The translations under genes and the position numbers were made by a program. A stretch of DNA of 54,892 bases from the NCBI GenBank assembly GCA_028821265.1, contig JAPPGU010000013.1, forward strand, positions 1 to 54,892, read 5' to 3'. The DNA comes from a bacterium (GTDB lineage Bacteria; Actinomycetota; Acidimicrobiia; Spongiisociales; Spongiisociaceae). The stretch's first letter is position 1; each line of letters starts with the position of its first letter. Below, in pieces: positions 1 to 9,780 of the stretch. Under the pieces are notes generated by a model. The model saw only the letters and a list, made by a program, of their open reading frames with translations. It was not told the origin of the DNA and ran no database searches.

Positions 1-54
1 AGAGAAGGCGGACGCACCGTAGGAGCAGGCACCGTCACCAAAATCATCGAATAA
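1..54 (+). CDS. tuf: Elongation factor Tu, C-terminal end (partial)
   Basis: The first 17 codons followed by TAA read as the last residues of EF-Tu, with the typical ending GRTVGAGTVTKIIE. EF-Tu carries aminoacyl-tRNA to the ribosome as its GTP complex. Only the tail of domain 3 is in the window. It lies 60 bp upstream of rpsJ, the usual str-to-S10 order (rpsL-rpsG-fusA-tuf-rpsJ). The rest of the gene is outside the window. Confidence 0.9.
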   Translation, partial: REGGRTVGAGTVTKIIE

Positions 55-114
55 CGGGAACGCAGGAAGAACTACAGGCCGACGAATCGGAATGGGAACC
101 GGCAGGAAGACAGC

Positions 115-423
115 ATGAAAGAACAGAGAATCCGCATCAAGCTGAAGGCTTACGACCACCAGGTGGTCGATGAGTCGGCGCGCAAGATAGCGGAGACAGT
201 CATCCGCACCCATGCCATCGTTCATGGGCCGGTCCCGCTCCCTACCAAAGTCCACCGGTACTGCGTGATCCGGTCGCCGCATGTGTACAAGGACTCGCGT
301 GAACACTTCGAGATCCGCACCCACAAGCGCCTGATCGACATCCTCCGGCCGACCCACAACACGATCGAATCCCTCATGAGGCTGGACCTTCCGGCCGGAG
401 TGGAAGTTGAGATCGAGACATGA
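115..423 (+). CDS. rpsJ: 30S ribosomal protein S10
   Basis: The 102-residue protein is of normal S10 length and contains the family signature around residues 27-50 ([19 protein letters not shown]) and the HKRLIDI segment. S10 sits in the 30S head and in other bacteria also binds NusB/NusE antitermination complexes. The start ATG follows a GGAAG ribosome binding site. The stop overlaps the rplC start as ATGA, implying translational coupling. It is the first gene of the S10 operon. Confidence 0.97.
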   Translation: MKEQRIRIKLKAYDHQVVDESARKIAETVIRTHAIVHGPVPLPTKVHRYCVIRSPHVYKDSREHFEIRTHKRLIDILRPTHNTIESLMRLDLPAGVEVEIET

Positions 424-1061
424 GCCTGTCGGCAATTCTCGGAGAGAAGATCGGCATGACCCGGATCTTCGACGATCACGCCCGCGCCATCCCGGTGACG
501 GTGATCAAGGCCGGGCCCTGTCACGTCACCCAGATCTGCACCGAGGAGAACGAAGGCTACTCGGCGGTGCAGATCTCCTACGGCGAGATGCCCGCCAGGA
601 AGGTCAACAAGCCGCAGGCCGGCCACTTCGCCAATGCCGGCGTCGCCCCGGCCCGCCACCTCGTGGAGGTGCGGGTCGATGACGGCTCGGAGTTCCAGCT
701 GGGCCAGGTGCTGCGGGTCGAGGACGTGTTCGAGCCCGGAACCAAGGCCGACGTGACCGGAGTCTCCAAGGGGAAGGGCTTCCAGGGCGTTATGAAGCGC
801 CACAACTTCCACGGACAGGGCGCCAGCCACGGTGTTCACAAGGTGCACCGCTCGCCGGGCGCCATCGGCGCCTGCGCCACCCCGGCCCGGGTGATGAAGG
901 GCACCAAGCTACCCGGACGGATGGGTGGTAAGCAGACCACGGTTCTCAACCTGGCCGTGGTCGGCGTGGACCCCGAGCGCAACCTGCTGGTGCTGCAGGG
1001 CGCGGTCCCAGGTCCCAGAGGCGGGCTGGTCTTCGTCCGCGAAGCGGTCAAGAACGGTTGA
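420..1061 (+). CDS. rplC: 50S ribosomal protein L3
   Basis: The 213-residue protein begins with [14 protein letters not shown], the conserved N-terminus of L3, and carries the central loop ([22 protein letters not shown]) that reaches towards the peptidyl-transferase centre. It ends [13 protein letters not shown]3 is an early assembly protein binding 23S rRNA near the 3' end. The ATG overlaps the rpsJ stop by four bases, and rplD starts six bases after its own stop. Confidence 0.97.
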   Translation: MSLSAILGEKIGMTRIFDDHARAIPVTVIKAGPCHVTQICTEENEGYSAVQISYGEMPARKVNKPQAGHFANAGVAPARHLVEVRVDDGSEFQLGQVLRVEDVFEPGTKADVTGVSKGKGFQGVMKRHNFHGQGASHGVHKVHRSPGAIGACATPARVMKGTKLPGRMGGKQTTVLNLAVVGVDPERNLLVLQGAVPGPRGGLVFVREAVKNG

Positions 1062-1067
1062 TGGGCG

Positions 1068-1787
1068 ATGGCTGATCTGGTTGCTCCCAGGTACGACTCC
1101 GCCGGCGTCCAGCAGGGCGAGGTGTTGCTCGACCCGGCAGTCTTCGGCATCACGCCCAACCGTGACGTGATGCATCAGGTGGTGGTGGCCCATCTGGCGG
1201 CCCGGCGTTCCGGCACGGCTCGCACCAAGACCAGGGCCGAAGTGCGAGGCGGCGGGCGCAAGCCATGGCGCCAGAAGGGCCTGGGGCGGGCCCGCCACGG
1301 GTCGATCCGCTCTCCCATCTGGGTGGGCGGCGGCAAGGCGCACGGCCCTCGCGACCGCAACTACGTCCAGCGGGCCCCCAAGAAGATGAAGGCGCTGGCC
1401 CTCAGGAGCGCCCTGTCGGCCCGGGCGTCGGAAGGTGCCATCAAGATCATCGGGGGGTTCGACTGGGAGGTGCCCAGCACCAGGCTGGCCGTCTCCCTGC
1501 TCAGCGAGATCGGGGCCACCGGTAAGGCATTGGTGGTGGTCGACCGCTCGGAGGAGGTCGCGCTCCGGTCGTTCCGGAACCTGCCCCAGGTCATCCTCGG
1601 GCGACCCGGGATGCTGAACACGTACGACGTCCTCTGGGCCGGCACCGTCATCTTCTCCGGACTGGCCCTCGGGCAGTCTTCCACCGGTCCGGCCGGATCC
1701 CAATCGGGTCGCTTCGACGTTTCGGACGAGGACTTCGTCATGGAGAACGGCGCGGCGCCGGCCGGGCTGGGACAGGACGTACGATGA
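1068..1787 (+). CDS. rplD: 50S ribosomal protein L4
   Basis: The 239-residue protein has the L4 signature in the exit-tunnel loop (residues about 43-90: [21 protein letters not shown] then [11 protein letters not shown]) and the C-terminal Rossmann-like half with TYDVLWAG. It is longer than enterobacterial L4 (about 201 residues) because of an acidic, glycine-rich C-terminal tail from roughly residue 205. L4 lines the nascent-peptide tunnel; in enterobacteria it also represses its own operon, which cannot be judged here. The stop overlaps the rplW start. Confidence 0.96.
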   Translation: MADLVAPRYDSAGVQQGEVLLDPAVFGITPNRDVMHQVVVAHLAARRSGTARTKTRAEVRGGGRKPWRQKGLGRARHGSIRSPIWVGGGKAHGPRDRNYVQRAPKKMKALALRSALSARASEGAIKIIGGFDWEVPSTRLAVSLLSEIGATGKALVVVDRSEEVALRSFRNLPQVILGRPGMLNTYDVLWAGTVIFSGLALGQSSTGPAGSQSGRFDVSDEDFVMENGAAPAGLGQDVR

Positions 1788-2071
1788 AGGACCCGCGTGA
1801 CGTGATCATCCAGCCCGTGGTCTCGGAGAAGTCATACGACCTCATCGAGCGTGCCAACACGTACACCTTCGTGGTGGATCGGCGGGCCCGCAAGGAGGAG
1901 ATCCGCCGGGCGGTCGAGGTCCTGTTCGGCGTCCGGGTGTTGAGCGTCAACACGCTGAACCGCAAGGGCAAGCGGAAGCGGACCAGGTTCACGGTCGGTA
2001 GGCGTGCCGACACCAAGCGCGCCATGGTCACGCTGCCCATCGGGCAGACCGTGGACATCTTCGGAATTTGA
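1784..2071 (+). CDS. rplW: 50S ribosomal protein L23
   Basis: The protein has 95 residues, the usual L23 length. It starts [19 protein letters not shown] and has the RNA-binding segment [17 protein letters not shown]23 sits at the tunnel exit and is the docking site for trigger factor and SRP. The ATG overlaps the rplD stop (ATGA). No anomalies were seen. Confidence 0.96.
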   Translation: MKDPRDVIIQPVVSEKSYDLIERANTYTFVVDRRARKEEIRRAVEVLFGVRVLSVNTLNRKGKRKRTRFTVGRRADTKRAMVTLPIGQTVDIFGI

Positions 2072-2087
2072 GGCAGGTGAGTTCGAG

Positions 2088-2921
2088 ATGGCAGTAAAGA
2101 AGAGAAAACCCACCTCACCGGGACGCCGGTTCCAGACCGTGTCGGACTTCGCGTCGATCACCAAGTCAAAGCCCGAGAAGTCCCTGCTGGCCAAGAAGAA
2201 GCGCTCCTCGGGGCGCAACAACCATGGCCGGATCACGTCGCGCCATCGGGGTGGCGGTCACAAGCGTAGGTACCGCATCGTGGACTTCCGCCGGACCAAG
2301 GACGGGGTGCCTGCTCGGGTGGCGGCCGTGGAGTACGACCCCAACCGCAATGCCCGGCTGGCCCTGCTGCACTATGTGGACGGCGAGAAGCGTTACATCC
2401 TGCACCCGGTGGGAGTATCGGTGGGGGACATGCTGGAGTCGGGCCCCAAGGCCGAGATCCGGCCCGGAAACGCCCTTCCGCTGCGGAACATTCCGGCGGG
2501 AACGGTGGTTCATGCCATCGAGCTGAAGCCGGGTGGCGGAGCCAGGATGGCCAGGGCAGCCGGAACGGGCGTCCAGTTGATGTCCAAGGAGGGGAACAGG
2601 GCGCTGCTGCGACTGCCCTCGGGCGAGGTCCGCTACGTGCTCCTGGACTGCCGGGCCACCATCGGGCAGGTCGGCAATACCGAGGCCGAGCTCACCAAGC
2701 TCGGCAAGGCGGGCAGGAACCGCTGGAAGGGGGTCCGTCCCCAGACCCGCGGCGTTGCGATGAACCCGGTGGATCACCCGCTGGGCGGTGGCGAGGGACG
2801 CTCGTCGGGAGGCCGCCATCCGGTGTCCCCGTGGGGCAAGCCGGAGGGCCGGACCCGGAATCGCAACAAGGCGAGCAACCGGGATATCGTGCGCCGCCGC
2901 AACAAGAAAGGCCGGAGGTAG
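2088..2921 (+). CDS. rplB: 50S ribosomal protein L2
   Basis: From ATG 2088 the protein has 277 residues, the normal L2 length, and starts [15 protein letters not shown]. An in-frame extension upstream to 2004 overlaps rplW and is not L2-like, so I reject it. Visible signatures are [19 protein letters not shown] near residue 45 and the C-terminal [17 protein letters not shown], whose histidine lies near the peptidyl-transferase centre. L2 is needed for subunit association and peptidyl transfer. Confidence 0.97.
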   Translation: MAVKKRKPTSPGRRFQTVSDFASITKSKPEKSLLAKKKRSSGRNNHGRITSRHRGGGHKRRYRIVDFRRTKDGVPARVAAVEYDPNRNARLALLHYVDGEKRYILHPVGVSVGDMLESGPKAEIRPGNALPLRNIPAGTVVHAIELKPGGGARMARAAGTGVQLMSKEGNRALLRLPSGEVRYVLLDCRATIGQVGNTEAELTKLGKAGRNRWKGVRPQTRGVAMNPVDHPLGGGEGRSSGGRHPVSPWGKPEGRTRNRNKASNRDIVRRRNKKGRR

Positions 2922-2924
2922 CAG

Positions 2925-3209
2925 ATGGCTCGGAGCCGTAAGAAGGGCCCGTTCGTGGACGAGCACCTCCTGAGGAAGGTGGAAGTCGCCAACAGCGCCG
3001 GCCACAAGCGGATGATCCGCACCTGGAGCCGCCGGAGCACCATCATCCCCGAGATGGTGGGCCTGACCATCGCTGTCCATGATGGCCGCCGCCACGTTCC
3101 CATCTACATCACCGAGCAGATGGTCGATCACAAGCTGGGCGAGTTCGCTCCTACCAGGACCTTCAGGGGACACGCCGGCACCAAGCGGGAAAAGGCTACG
3201 AGGCGGTAG
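2925..3209 (+). CDS. rpsS: 30S ribosomal protein S19
   Basis: The 94-residue protein has the S19 hallmarks: [13 protein letters not shown] at the start, [14 protein letters not shown] in the middle, and the C-terminal signature [17 protein letters not shown]19 forms a complex with S13 in the 30S head, near the A and P sites. It starts three bases after the rplB stop. Confidence 0.97.
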   Translation: MARSRKKGPFVDEHLLRKVEVANSAGHKRMIRTWSRRSTIIPEMVGLTIAVHDGRRHVPIYITEQMVDHKLGEFAPTRTFRGHAGTKREKATRR

Positions 3210-3215
3210 GTCGAG

Positions 3216-3581
3216 ATGAGAGCAGTCGCCCGCGCCCGCCATATCCGCCAGTCCCCCTACAAGGTGCGGGTGGTGCTGGACCAGGTCCGGGGCATGTCGG
3301 TCGCCGATGCTGAGGTGACCCTCCGGTTCTCCAACCGGAGAGCCGCGGAGCCGATCCTCAAGTGCATCCGCTCGGCAGTCGCCAACATGAATTCGAAGTT
3401 CGAGCTCGGCGAGGACCTCGACACGCTGGCCGGCGAGGTCCGCGTGGTCGAGGCCTATGCCGACGAGGGCGTGACCATCAAGCGCTTCCGGCCTCGGGCC
3501 CGGGGTCGCGCCACCAGGATCCGCAAGCGCACCTGCCACATCACCATCGTGGTTTCCGACGGCCGCGAGGAGGTCGACTGA
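3216..3581 (+). CDS. rplV: 50S ribosomal protein L22
   Basis: The 121-residue protein starts [18 protein letters not shown] and ends with the tunnel-loop hairpin ([21 protein letters not shown]), the site of macrolide-resistance changes in other bacteria. L22 contacts all six 23S domains. The stop TGA shares its A with the ATG of rpsC (TGATG), indicating coupling. Confidence 0.96.
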   Translation: MRAVARARHIRQSPYKVRVVLDQVRGMSVADAEVTLRFSNRRAAEPILKCIRSAVANMNSKFELGEDLDTLAGEVRVVEAYADEGVTIKRFRPRARGRATRIRKRTCHITIVVSDGREEVD

Positions 3582-4522
3582 TGGGCCAGAAGACGCATCC
3601 CTATGGTTTCCGCCTCGGAATCGTCACCGACTGGAAGTCACGTTGGTACTCGGATAAGGACTACACGTTCCTGGCCAACGAGGACCACCGGATACGCGAC
3701 TACTTGAAGCGCGAACTCAAGCGGGGGGCGGTGTCGCGGGTCGACATCGAACGCACCCGCGAACGCCTCCAGGTGGACGTCCACACGGCCCGTCCCGGCG
3801 CCGTGATCGGCCGCAAGGGCGCCGAGGCGGAGCGGATCCGGTCAGGTATGGAGAAGATGACCGGGCGCCGGGTGAAGCTCAATGTGATCGAGGTCAAGGA
3901 CCCCGAGACCGACGCCCAGTTGCTGGCCCGCGGCGTGGCCGACCAGTTGGAGAACCGGGTGGCCTTCCGGCGCGCCATGCGACGGACGGTGCAGACCGCC
4001 CTCAAAGCAGGCGCGGAAGGAGTGAGGGTGGAGTGCGCCGGCCGCCTGGGCGGCGCCGACATGAGCCGCCGCGAGTGGTACCGGGAGGGCCGGGTGCCCC
4101 TGCACACCCTCCGGGCGGACATCGACTACGGCCAGGCCACGGCCGCCACCAGCGTGGGGAGTATCGGGGTCAAGGTCTGGGTCTACAAGGGCGATGTGGT
4201 CGCCTCGCTCAAGACCACGCGCGAGCAGATGGCGCGCGAGGCCGCGCTGGCGGCCGGACGGCCGTCGGGCCGGATGACGCCGGCCAAGAGCCGGGCCGAG
4301 CAGCGAGCCGGTGGACGCGCCGCGCCGCGGGTGATCGAAGCCGGAGGGGGCAAGAGGATCATCGAGGCCGGCGGTGGCCGCAAGGTCAGCAAGGCCGAGG
4401 CCAAGTCGGCCTACGACAGCGCCCGGGCCGAGACCGGTGCGCCGTCCGGGCAGGCCGGTGACGAGGGCGGGTCCGCCGCCAAGCCCGAGGACGACTCCGG
4501 CGCCGATGAGGCCGGGAAGTAG
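3581..4522 (+). CDS. rpsC: 30S ribosomal protein S3 with long C-terminal tail
   Basis: From ATG 3581 the protein has 313 residues; the start [14 protein letters not shown] is invariant in S3. Residues about 39-107 are the KH domain with GxxG loop ([13 protein letters not shown]), and the S3 C-terminal domain runs to about residue 207 ([10 protein letters not shown]). The remaining hundred residues are a low-complexity tail, first basic then acidic, with an imperfect duplication of IEAGGG around residues 250-265. S3 is part of the mRNA entry helicase with S4 and S5. Long S3 tails are common in actinobacteria; the duplicated motif is the odd part. Confidence 0.96.
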   Translation: MGQKTHPYGFRLGIVTDWKSRWYSDKDYTFLANEDHRIRDYLKRELKRGAVSRVDIERTRERLQVDVHTARPGAVIGRKGAEAERIRSGMEKMTGRRVKLNVIEVKDPETDAQLLARGVADQLENRVAFRRAMRRTVQTALKAGAEGVRVECAGRLGGADMSRREWYREGRVPLHTLRADIDYGQATAATSVGSIGVKVWVYKGDVVASLKTTREQMAREAALAAGRPSGRMTPAKSRAEQRAGGRAAPRVIEAGGGKRIIEAGGGRKVSKAEAKSAYDSARAETGAPSGQAGDEGGSAAKPEDDSGADEAGK

Positions 4523-4528
4523 TAGATC

Positions 4529-4945
4529 ATGTTGATGCCCAAGCGAACCAAGTACCGCAAGGTCCATAGGGGGCGGATGAAGGGTTACGCCAAGGGCGGC
4601 ACGGCGGTGTCGTTCGGCGACTACGGCATCCAAGCGCTGGAGCCGGGCCAGATAACCGCTCGCCAGATCGAGTCCGCCCGTGTCGCCATCACCCGTACGG
4701 TTCGGCGGGGAGGGAAGGTCTGGATCAACATCTTCCCCGACAAGCCGATCACGGCCAAGCCGGCCGAGACCCGGATGGGTTCGGGGAAGGGGAACCCCGA
4801 GTTCTGGGTGGCCGTCGTCAAGCCGGGGCGGGTGATGATGGAACTGTCGGGCGTGGACGAGCAAATGGCGCGCGAGGCGATGCGCAGGGCCGGCCACAAG
4901 CTGCCGATCAAGACCCGGTTCGTATCCAGGGAACTGCTGGGGTAG
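4529..4945 (+). CDS. rplP: 50S ribosomal protein L16
   Basis: The 138-residue protein begins [19 protein letters not shown], the standard L16 N-terminus, and has the conserved [14 protein letters not shown] and [14 protein letters not shown] segments. L16 shapes the A-site tRNA pocket of the 50S subunit. A second in-frame ATG lies two codons in, but the MLMPKR form is the usual start. No anomalies. Confidence 0.97.
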   Translation: MLMPKRTKYRKVHRGRMKGYAKGGTAVSFGDYGIQALEPGQITARQIESARVAITRTVRRGGKVWINIFPDKPITAKPAETRMGSGKGNPEFWVAVVKPGRVMMELSGVDEQMAREAMRRAGHKLPIKTRFVSRELLG

Positions 4946-4968
4946 AGAATGACGATGGAGGTAGCGGT

Positions 4969-5169
4969 ATGAAGGCCTTGGAGCTGAGGGAACTCACCCC
5001 GGCCGAGCTGGACGAGAAGCTGGACGAGACTAAGGAGGAGCTGTTCAACCTCCGGTTCCAGCTGGCGGTCAGCCAGTCGGAGGACACGGCGTCTCTGGGC
5101 CGCCTGAGGCAGTTGATCGCGCGGATCAAGACCGTGATGCACGAGAACGAGGAGGTCGGTCATGCCTGA
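4969..5169 (+). CDS. rpmC: 50S ribosomal protein L29
   Basis: The 66-residue protein is entirely two predicted helices, with [15 protein letters not shown] at the start and the L29 signature [12 protein letters not shown] in the middle. L29 flanks L23 at the tunnel exit. Its ATG follows GGAGGTAGCGGT, and its stop lies inside the start of rpsQ (8-base overlap). Confidence 0.95.
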   Translation: MKALELRELTPAELDEKLDETKEELFNLRFQLAVSQSEDTASLGRLRQLIARIKTVMHENEEVGHA

Positions 5170-5419
5170 TCGGCGGCGGCGCAAGACGCGTGTGGGCATG
5201 GTGGTGTCCGATGCCCGGGCCCGCACCATCACGGTGGAGCTCGAGCGGCGGACGCGCCATCCGCGCTACGGCAAGATCGTGCGCAGCGTCACCAAGGTTC
5301 ATGCGCACGACGAGGAGAACACCGCCCGCAACGGCGACCGGGTGATGATCATGGAGACCCGGCCCCTGTCCAAGACCAAGCGGTGGCGGCTGGTAGAGGT
5401 GTTGGGACGGGCGAGATGA
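5162..5419 (+). CDS. rpsQ: 30S ribosomal protein S17
   Basis: The 85-residue protein has the OB-fold signature of S17: [20 protein letters not shown] and the C-terminal [20 protein letters not shown]17 is a primary 16S rRNA binder. It overlaps rpmC by eight bases and rplN by four, so the three genes are probably translated in a coupled way. Confidence 0.96.
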   Translation: MPDRRRRKTRVGMVVSDARARTITVELERRTRHPRYGKIVRSVTKVHAHDEENTARNGDRVMIMETRPLSKTKRWRLVEVLGRAR

Positions 5420-5784
5420 TCCAGCAGGAGTCCCGGCTCAAGGTGGCCGACAACAGCGGCGCCCGCGAGGTGCTGTGCATCCGCGTGCTGGGAGGGTCGC
5501 GCCGCCGGTATGCCCGGATCGGCGACATCATCGTGGCCACTGTCAAGCACGCCGCTCCCGGAGCGGCGCTCAAGAAGGGCGAGGTGGTCAGGGCGGTGGT
5601 GGTGCGGACTGCCAAGGAGCAGCGCCGCCGGGACGGCACCTACATCCGCTTCGACGACAACGCATGCGTGGTCATCAACGACAACCGGCTCCCTCGGGGC
5701 ACCCGCATATTCGGGCCGGTGGCCCGCGAGCTGCGGGACCGGAAGTTCATGCGGATCGTCTCACTGGCGCCGGAGGTGATCTGA
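5416..5784 (+). CDS. rplN: 50S ribosomal protein L14
   Basis: From ATG 5416 the protein has exactly 122 residues, the canonical L14 length, starting [18 protein letters not shown] longer frame from 5383 overlaps rpsQ and is not conserved. The L14 signature appears as [17 protein letters not shown] and it ends SLAPEVI. L14 forms an intersubunit bridge and is the docking site of silencing factor RsfS. Confidence 0.97.
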   Translation: MIQQESRLKVADNSGAREVLCIRVLGGSRRRYARIGDIIVATVKHAAPGAALKKGEVVRAVVVRTAKEQRRRDGTYIRFDDNACVVINDNRLPRGTRIFGPVARELRDRKFMRIVSLAPEVI

Positions 5785-6089
5785 TGGCCATCCGCGAAGG
5801 CGACCGGGTCGTGGTGATCTCCGGCAAGGACGTGGGCCGCGAGTCGAGAGTGGCGCGGGTCCTGCCCCGCCAGGGCCGCGTGATCGTGGAAGGTGTCAAC
5901 ACCGCCAAGCGGCACCAGAAGGCCCGGGGCCGCGAGCTGCAAGCGGGCATCGTCGACAAGGACATGCCCATCGACATCTCCAACGTGATGCTGGTGTGCG
6001 GCGACTGCGGGCCGGTCAGGACCGGAGTCGGCAGGAGCGACACGGGCCGCAAGTTCCGCCGCTGCGTCAAGTGCGACGGGGAGGTGTAG
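5784..6089 (+). CDS. rplX: 50S ribosomal protein L24
   Basis: From ATG 5784 the protein has 101 residues. The N-terminal KOW motif reads EGDRVVVISGKDVGRESRV, followed by VEGVNTAKRHQK. The C-terminus carries two Cys pairs (CGDC near residue 72 and CVKC near residue 94), a zinc-ribbon-like arrangement seen in many L24 proteins. L24 initiates 50S assembly. The ATG overlaps the rplN stop by one base (TGATG). Confidence 0.96.
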   Translation: MAIREGDRVVVISGKDVGRESRVARVLPRQGRVIVEGVNTAKRHQKARGRELQAGIVDKDMPIDISNVMLVCGDCGPVRTGVGRSDTGRKFRRCVKCDGEV

Positions 6090-6095
6090 GCGATC

Positions 6096-6689
6096 ATGGC
6101 CGCCGAGACGAAGTCCGCTCCTGGGGGTGACGTGCCCCGCCTGAAGCGCCAGTACGAGGAGACCGTTCGGTCCCGGATCATGGAGGATCTGGGTCTGGTC
6201 AACCCGATGCTGATCCCCAACCTCGACAAGATCGTGGTGAACATGGGCATCGGCGAGGCGGTGGGCGATCGCAAGCAGACCGCCTCGGCGATGGACGACC
6301 TGGCCACCATCACCGGCCAGAAGCCCCGCCTGAATCGGGCTCGCCGGTCCATCGCCGGGTTCAAGCTGCGGACCGGGATGCCGGTGGGCTGTTCGGTGAC
6401 GATCCGCGGGCATCGGGCCTGGGAGTTTCTCGATCGGCTGATTACCATCGCCATCCCGCGCATCCGGGACTTCCGGGGTCTGAGCCCGTCGTCATTCGAC
6501 GGGCGTGGCAACTACAGCTTCGGGGTGAGCGAGCAGCTCATCTTTCCCGAGATCGACTACGACAAGGTGACGGCGGTCCGCGGTATGGACATAACCATCT
6601 GCACGACCTCCGCCGACGACGGGGGCGCCAGGGCATTGCTGGAGGCCTTCGGCTTCCCCTTCCGGCGTCGGGCTGCCGCAACCAACTGA
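6096..6689 (+). CDS. rplE: 50S ribosomal protein L5
   Basis: The 197-residue protein has the L5 signatures [40 protein letters not shown] and the closing [21 protein letters not shown]5 binds 5S rRNA and contacts S13 across the subunit interface. An N-terminal stretch of about 15 residues precedes the conserved core. It follows rplX by six bases. Confidence 0.96.
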   Translation: MAAETKSAPGGDVPRLKRQYEETVRSRIMEDLGLVNPMLIPNLDKIVVNMGIGEAVGDRKQTASAMDDLATITGQKPRLNRARRSIAGFKLRTGMPVGCSVTIRGHRAWEFLDRLITIAIPRIRDFRGLSPSSFDGRGNYSFGVSEQLIFPEIDYDKVTAVRGMDITICTTSADDGGARALLEAFGFPFRRRAAATN

Positions 6690-6705
6690 GATGTGAGGAA
6701 ACGAT

Positions 6706-7011
6706 ATGGCCAAGAAGTCGATGATCGCCAAGAACAAGCGCCGGGCCGAGATGGTCGAGCGCTACCGGGAGCGCCGGGCCGAGCTCATCAGCGTCATCAA
6801 GGACCCCGACGCCACGTATGACGCCAAGCGGGACGCCTACGCGAGCCTGGCGAAGATGCCTCGCGACGCCAGCCCGACCCGGTACCGCAACCGGTGCGGC
6901 ATCACCGGACGGCCCCGCGGCTACCTGCGCAAGTTCGGGATGTCGCGGATTGCGGTCCGGGAGCTCGCGCACCGTGGCGAGCTGCCAGGCGTTCAGAAGT
7001 CCTCCTGGTAA
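6706..7011 (+). CDS. rpsN: 30S ribosomal protein S14, zinc-free long form
   Basis: The 101-residue protein is the long S14 type, lacking the two CxxC pairs of the short 61-residue zinc form; only one Cys is seen ([18 protein letters not shown]). Actinobacteria often have both types, with the zinc-free one induced under zinc shortage, but here the long form occupies the spc operon position, as in E. coli. It starts after a GAGGAAACGAT ribosome binding site. Confidence 0.95.
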   Translation: MAKKSMIAKNKRRAEMVERYRERRAELISVIKDPDATYDAKRDAYASLAKMPRDASPTRYRNRCGITGRPRGYLRKFGMSRIAVRELAHRGELPGVQKSSW

Positions 7012-7026
7012 GGGAGCGAGACCGCA

Positions 7027-7428
7027 ATGATGACCGACCCCATTGCCGACATGCTGACCCGGATCCGCAACGCCAACATCGCCTTGCATGCCAGGGTGAG
7101 CATGCCCTCCTCGAAGCTGAAGGAGCAGGTCGCCAGGGTGCTGGCGTCGGAGGGTTATGTGGAGGGCTACGACGTGAGTCCGGCGGCCCAGGGGAACACC
7201 CTGACCATCCGCTTGAAGTTCGCCGGTAAGGCCAATCAGGAGCGCATCATCCAGGGGTTGCGTCGTGTCTCCCGGCCGGGCCGGCGCGTGTACAAGGGCG
7301 CCGACGACCTGCCGCGTTCCCAGGGCGGCCTGGGCACGGTGATCGTGTCCACCTCCCAGGGCCTGCTTCCCGATCGGGAGGCCCGGCGGCGGCGTCTGGG
7401 CGGTGAACTCATGTGTGAGGTCTGGTAG
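7027..7428 (+). CDS. rpsH: 30S ribosomal protein S8
   Basis: The 133-residue protein starts with [19 protein letters not shown] and ends GELMCEVW, both diagnostic of S8, with [11 protein letters not shown] in the middle. Two adjacent ATG codons (7027 and 7030) could start it; AGGGAG at 7011-7016 suits 7027 better. S8 is a primary binder of the 16S central domain. Confidence 0.96.
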   Translation: MMTDPIADMLTRIRNANIALHARVSMPSSKLKEQVARVLASEGYVEGYDVSPAAQGNTLTIRLKFAGKANQERIIQGLRRVSRPGRRVYKGADDLPRSQGGLGTVIVSTSQGLLPDREARRRRLGGELMCEVW

Positions 7429-7430
7429 TC

Positions 7431-7976
7431 ATGAGTCGGGTTGGCAAGGTTCCGATTCCGGTGCCCGGAGGGGTGGAGGTCACCGTCTCCGGCCAGAAGG
7501 TGACCGTCAAGGGCCCGCGGGGTTCCCTGGAGCGGACCTTCGAGGACCGGGTGGGCGTCAAGGTGGCTGACGGCCGGTGCGTGGTCACCAGGATCAACGA
7601 CGAACGCCGCAGCCGAGCGCTCCACGGGCTGACCCGGGCCCTGGTCAACAACATGGTGATCGGGGTCACCGATGGATACCGCAAGACCCTCAAGATCGTC
7701 GGGGTCGGTTACCGGGCCCTGAGCCGGGGCGACGGCTTGGAGCTACAGGTCGGCTACAGCCACAACGTGGCGGTTCCGCCCACCGAAGGCATCTCCTTCA
7801 CCGTTCCGGACGCCACCACCATCGTGGTGGAGGGCATCGACAAGGAGAAGGTAGGCCAGGTAGCGGCCGAGATACGCCGCGTCCGGCCGCCCGAGCCCTA
7901 CAAGGGCAAGGGCATCCGCTACGAGGACGAGCACGTGGTTCGTAAGAGCGGCAAGACCGGAGTGACAGTGCGATGA
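7431..7976 (+). CDS. rplF: 50S ribosomal protein L6
   Basis: The 181-residue protein begins [18 protein letters not shown] and carries the L6 signature [17 protein letters not shown] near the C-terminus. Its two related alpha/beta repeats are typical of the family. L6 lies near the GTPase-associated centre. The stop overlaps the rplR start as ATGA. Confidence 0.96.
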   Translation: MSRVGKVPIPVPGGVEVTVSGQKVTVKGPRGSLERTFEDRVGVKVADGRCVVTRINDERRSRALHGLTRALVNNMVIGVTDGYRKTLKIVGVGYRALSRGDGLELQVGYSHNVAVPPTEGISFTVPDATTIVVEGIDKEKVGQVAAEIRRVRPPEPYKGKGIRYEDEHVVRKSGKTGVTVR

Positions 7977-8326
7977 GCGGGGCACGATCACGGGCTCGGC
8001 TCCGCCGTCACCGGCGGGTACGGAAGCGGTTGGCCGGCACGGCGGCCCGCCCTCGCCTGGCGGTGTTCCGGAGCAACCGGTACATCTATGCACAGGTCAT
8101 TGATGACGGCCCCGGCCGGACGCTGGCCGCGGCTTCCTCGCAGGAGCCGGGGCTCAGGTCGAAGCCCTTGACCACCGGGACCGCCACCGAGGTGGGCCGT
8201 CTGGTCGCTTCCCGGGCTGCGGGCGCCGGCGTTACCAAGGTGGTTTTCGATCGGGGCGGGCATCCGTTCCATGGACGTGTGAAGGCTCTGGCCGACGCGG
8301 CGAGGGAGGCTGGACTTGACTTCTAG
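7973..8326 (+). CDS. rplR: 50S ribosomal protein L18
   Basis: The 117-residue protein has a very basic N-terminus ([17 protein letters not shown]) followed by [20 protein letters not shown] and ends [18 protein letters not shown], all standard for L18. L18 binds 5S rRNA with L5. It overlaps both rplF (4 bases) and rpsE (11 bases). Confidence 0.96.
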   Translation: MSGARSRARLRRHRRVRKRLAGTAARPRLAVFRSNRYIYAQVIDDGPGRTLAAASSQEPGLRSKPLTTGTATEVGRLVASRAAGAGVTKVVFDRGGHPFHGRVKALADAAREAGLDF

Positions 8327-8906
8327 AAGAAGACGGCGCGACGGGGGCTTGGACTCCACCCCCCAATTCGATGAGCGGGTCATAGAGATCAACCGGGTCT
8401 CCAAGGTGAGCAAGGGGGGACGCCGGTTCTCCTTCACCGCCCTCGTGGCGTTGGGCGACGGGGCCGGCCGGGTCGGGATCGGCTACGGGAAGGCCAAGGA
8501 GGTTCCGACCGCCATCCAGAAGGCGATCGAGTCGGCTCGCAAGTCGATGTTCACCGTTCCGATGGCGGGCACCACGCTGATCCACCGGGTCATCGGCCAG
8601 CAGGGCGCCTCGAAGGTGCTCCTCCAGCCGGCCGCGCCGGGCACGGGTGTGATCGCCGGTGGCGCCGTCCGCCAGATCCTGGAGGCGGCCGGGATCCGCG
8701 ACGCGCTGGCCAAGTCCCTGGGAGCGCCCACCCACCTCAACGTCGCCAAGGCCACCATCGACGGCTTGAAGGGACAGCGGCGTCCCGAGGACGTGGCGAG
8801 GGCAAGGGGCAAGACCGCCGAGGAGATCACACCTCCGGGACTGCTGGCCGCCTACCGCTCCACCGAGATGATGCGGGCGGCGGGCGGAGGAAGTAGCCGG
8901 CCATGA
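8316..8906 (+). CDS. rpsE: 30S ribosomal protein S5
   Basis: The 196-residue protein starts from TTG 8316, inside the end of rplR, giving [11 protein letters not shown]. The double-stranded RNA-binding S5 domain is seen as [19 protein letters not shown], then [20 protein letters not shown]; the C-terminal half has the [19 protein letters not shown] signature. S5 helps form the mRNA entry helicase and proofreading domain. The TTG choice is supported by the absence of an ATG upstream of the conserved region. Confidence 0.95.
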   Translation: MTSRRRRRDGGLDSTPQFDERVIEINRVSKVSKGGRRFSFTALVALGDGAGRVGIGYGKAKEVPTAIQKAIESARKSMFTVPMAGTTLIHRVIGQQGASKVLLQPAAPGTGVIAGGAVRQILEAAGIRDALAKSLGAPTHLNVAKATIDGLKGQRRPEDVARARGKTAEEITPPGLLAAYRSTEMMRAAGGGSSRP

Positions 8907-9106
8907 GCGGCGAGATGCTCCGGATCACGCTGCGCCGGAGCCTGATCGGCGAGAAGCACAAGGCCCGGGCTACCGTCCGGAGCCTGGGTCTGAAGAAGTT
9001 GAACGCCTCGGTGGAGCGTCCGGACAGTCCGGAGCTGCGGGGTATGTTGCATCGGGTGCGCCATCTGGTGGAAGTCCGGGAGGCGCGACCGCAGGGAACG
9101 AAGTAA
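8903..9106 (+). CDS. rpmD: 50S ribosomal protein L30
   Basis: The 67-residue protein has the L30 pattern [20 protein letters not shown], then [24 protein letters not shown]30 is a small, late-assembling 50S protein. Its ATG overlaps the rpsE stop (ATGA). The 118 bases after its stop up to rplO hold no further gene. Confidence 0.93.
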   Translation: MSGEMLRITLRRSLIGEKHKARATVRSLGLKKLNASVERPDSPELRGMLHRVRHLVEVREARPQGTK

Positions 9107-9224
9107 GAACGAGGGCTCACCGACGGGTCAGGGTCGGGCATGGGGTTCGCCGGCTGAGGCAGGCTGGGGCGAACCGCAGTCCGGGGTCCGGAGGATGAGC
9201 CGGTTATCCGGGAGGGTGGCGTCC

Positions 9225-9683
9225 GTGGCTACCAAGACAAACCAACTGAAACTCCACCACCTCAAGCCGGCGGAAGGTTCGAAGCGGAAGAAGATCCGGG
9301 TCGGGCGCGGCGAGGCGGGAAGGCGCGGCAAGACGGCCGGTAGGGGAACGAAGGGTCTCAAGGCCCGCCGTAGCCTGCGACCCGGCTTCGAGGGTGGCCA
9401 GACCCCCTTGCAGGCCCGGCTCCCGAAGCTGCGGGGCTTCAAGCCCCACAACAGGCAGGAGTTCACGGTGGTCAACGTGGATGCCCTGGACGGGTTCCGG
9501 GACGGCACCACCGTCTCGCCGGACCACCTTCGCGACCAGGGACTGGCGCGCAAGCGGGGCAGGATCAAGGTGCTGGGCAGGGGCGAGATCAGCAAGGCCC
9601 TGACCGTTGAGGCGCATGCCTTCAGCCGCACGGCCCGCACCAAGATAGAAGCCGCCGGTGGATCGTGCGTGATCGTCAGTTGA
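9225..9683 (+). CDS. rplO: 50S ribosomal protein L15
   Basis: I place the start at GTG 9225 (MATKTNQLKLHHLKPAEGSK), because GGAGGG at 9211-9216 is well spaced from it; an in-frame ATG at 9195 has GAGG directly against it, too close to work. The 152-residue protein shows the glycine-rich L15 N-terminus (VGRGEAGRRGKTAGRGTKG) and the FEGGQTPLQARLPKLRGF core. L15 is a late 50S assembly protein and normally precedes secY, as here. Confidence 0.93.
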   Translation: MATKTNQLKLHHLKPAEGSKRKKIRVGRGEAGRRGKTAGRGTKGLKARRSLRPGFEGGQTPLQARLPKLRGFKPHNRQEFTVVNVDALDGFRDGTTVSPDHLRDQGLARKRGRIKVLGRGEISKALTVEAHAFSRTARTKIEAAGGSCVIVS

Positions 9684-9780
9684 CGACGGCGCCCGCGGTG
9701 TCGCGCTCCCCGGGCTATGGCCCGGGATCGGCCTGCCGGGCTGACCGCGCCGGCAATCGGCTCGGAGGGAGCATCGGCCG

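Noticed and set aside
2166-3539. Long minus-strand frames across the ribosomal cluster
   Set aside because: They lie opposite conserved ribosomal genes and have the His/Gly/Pro/Arg-rich composition of GC-rich antisense shadows.
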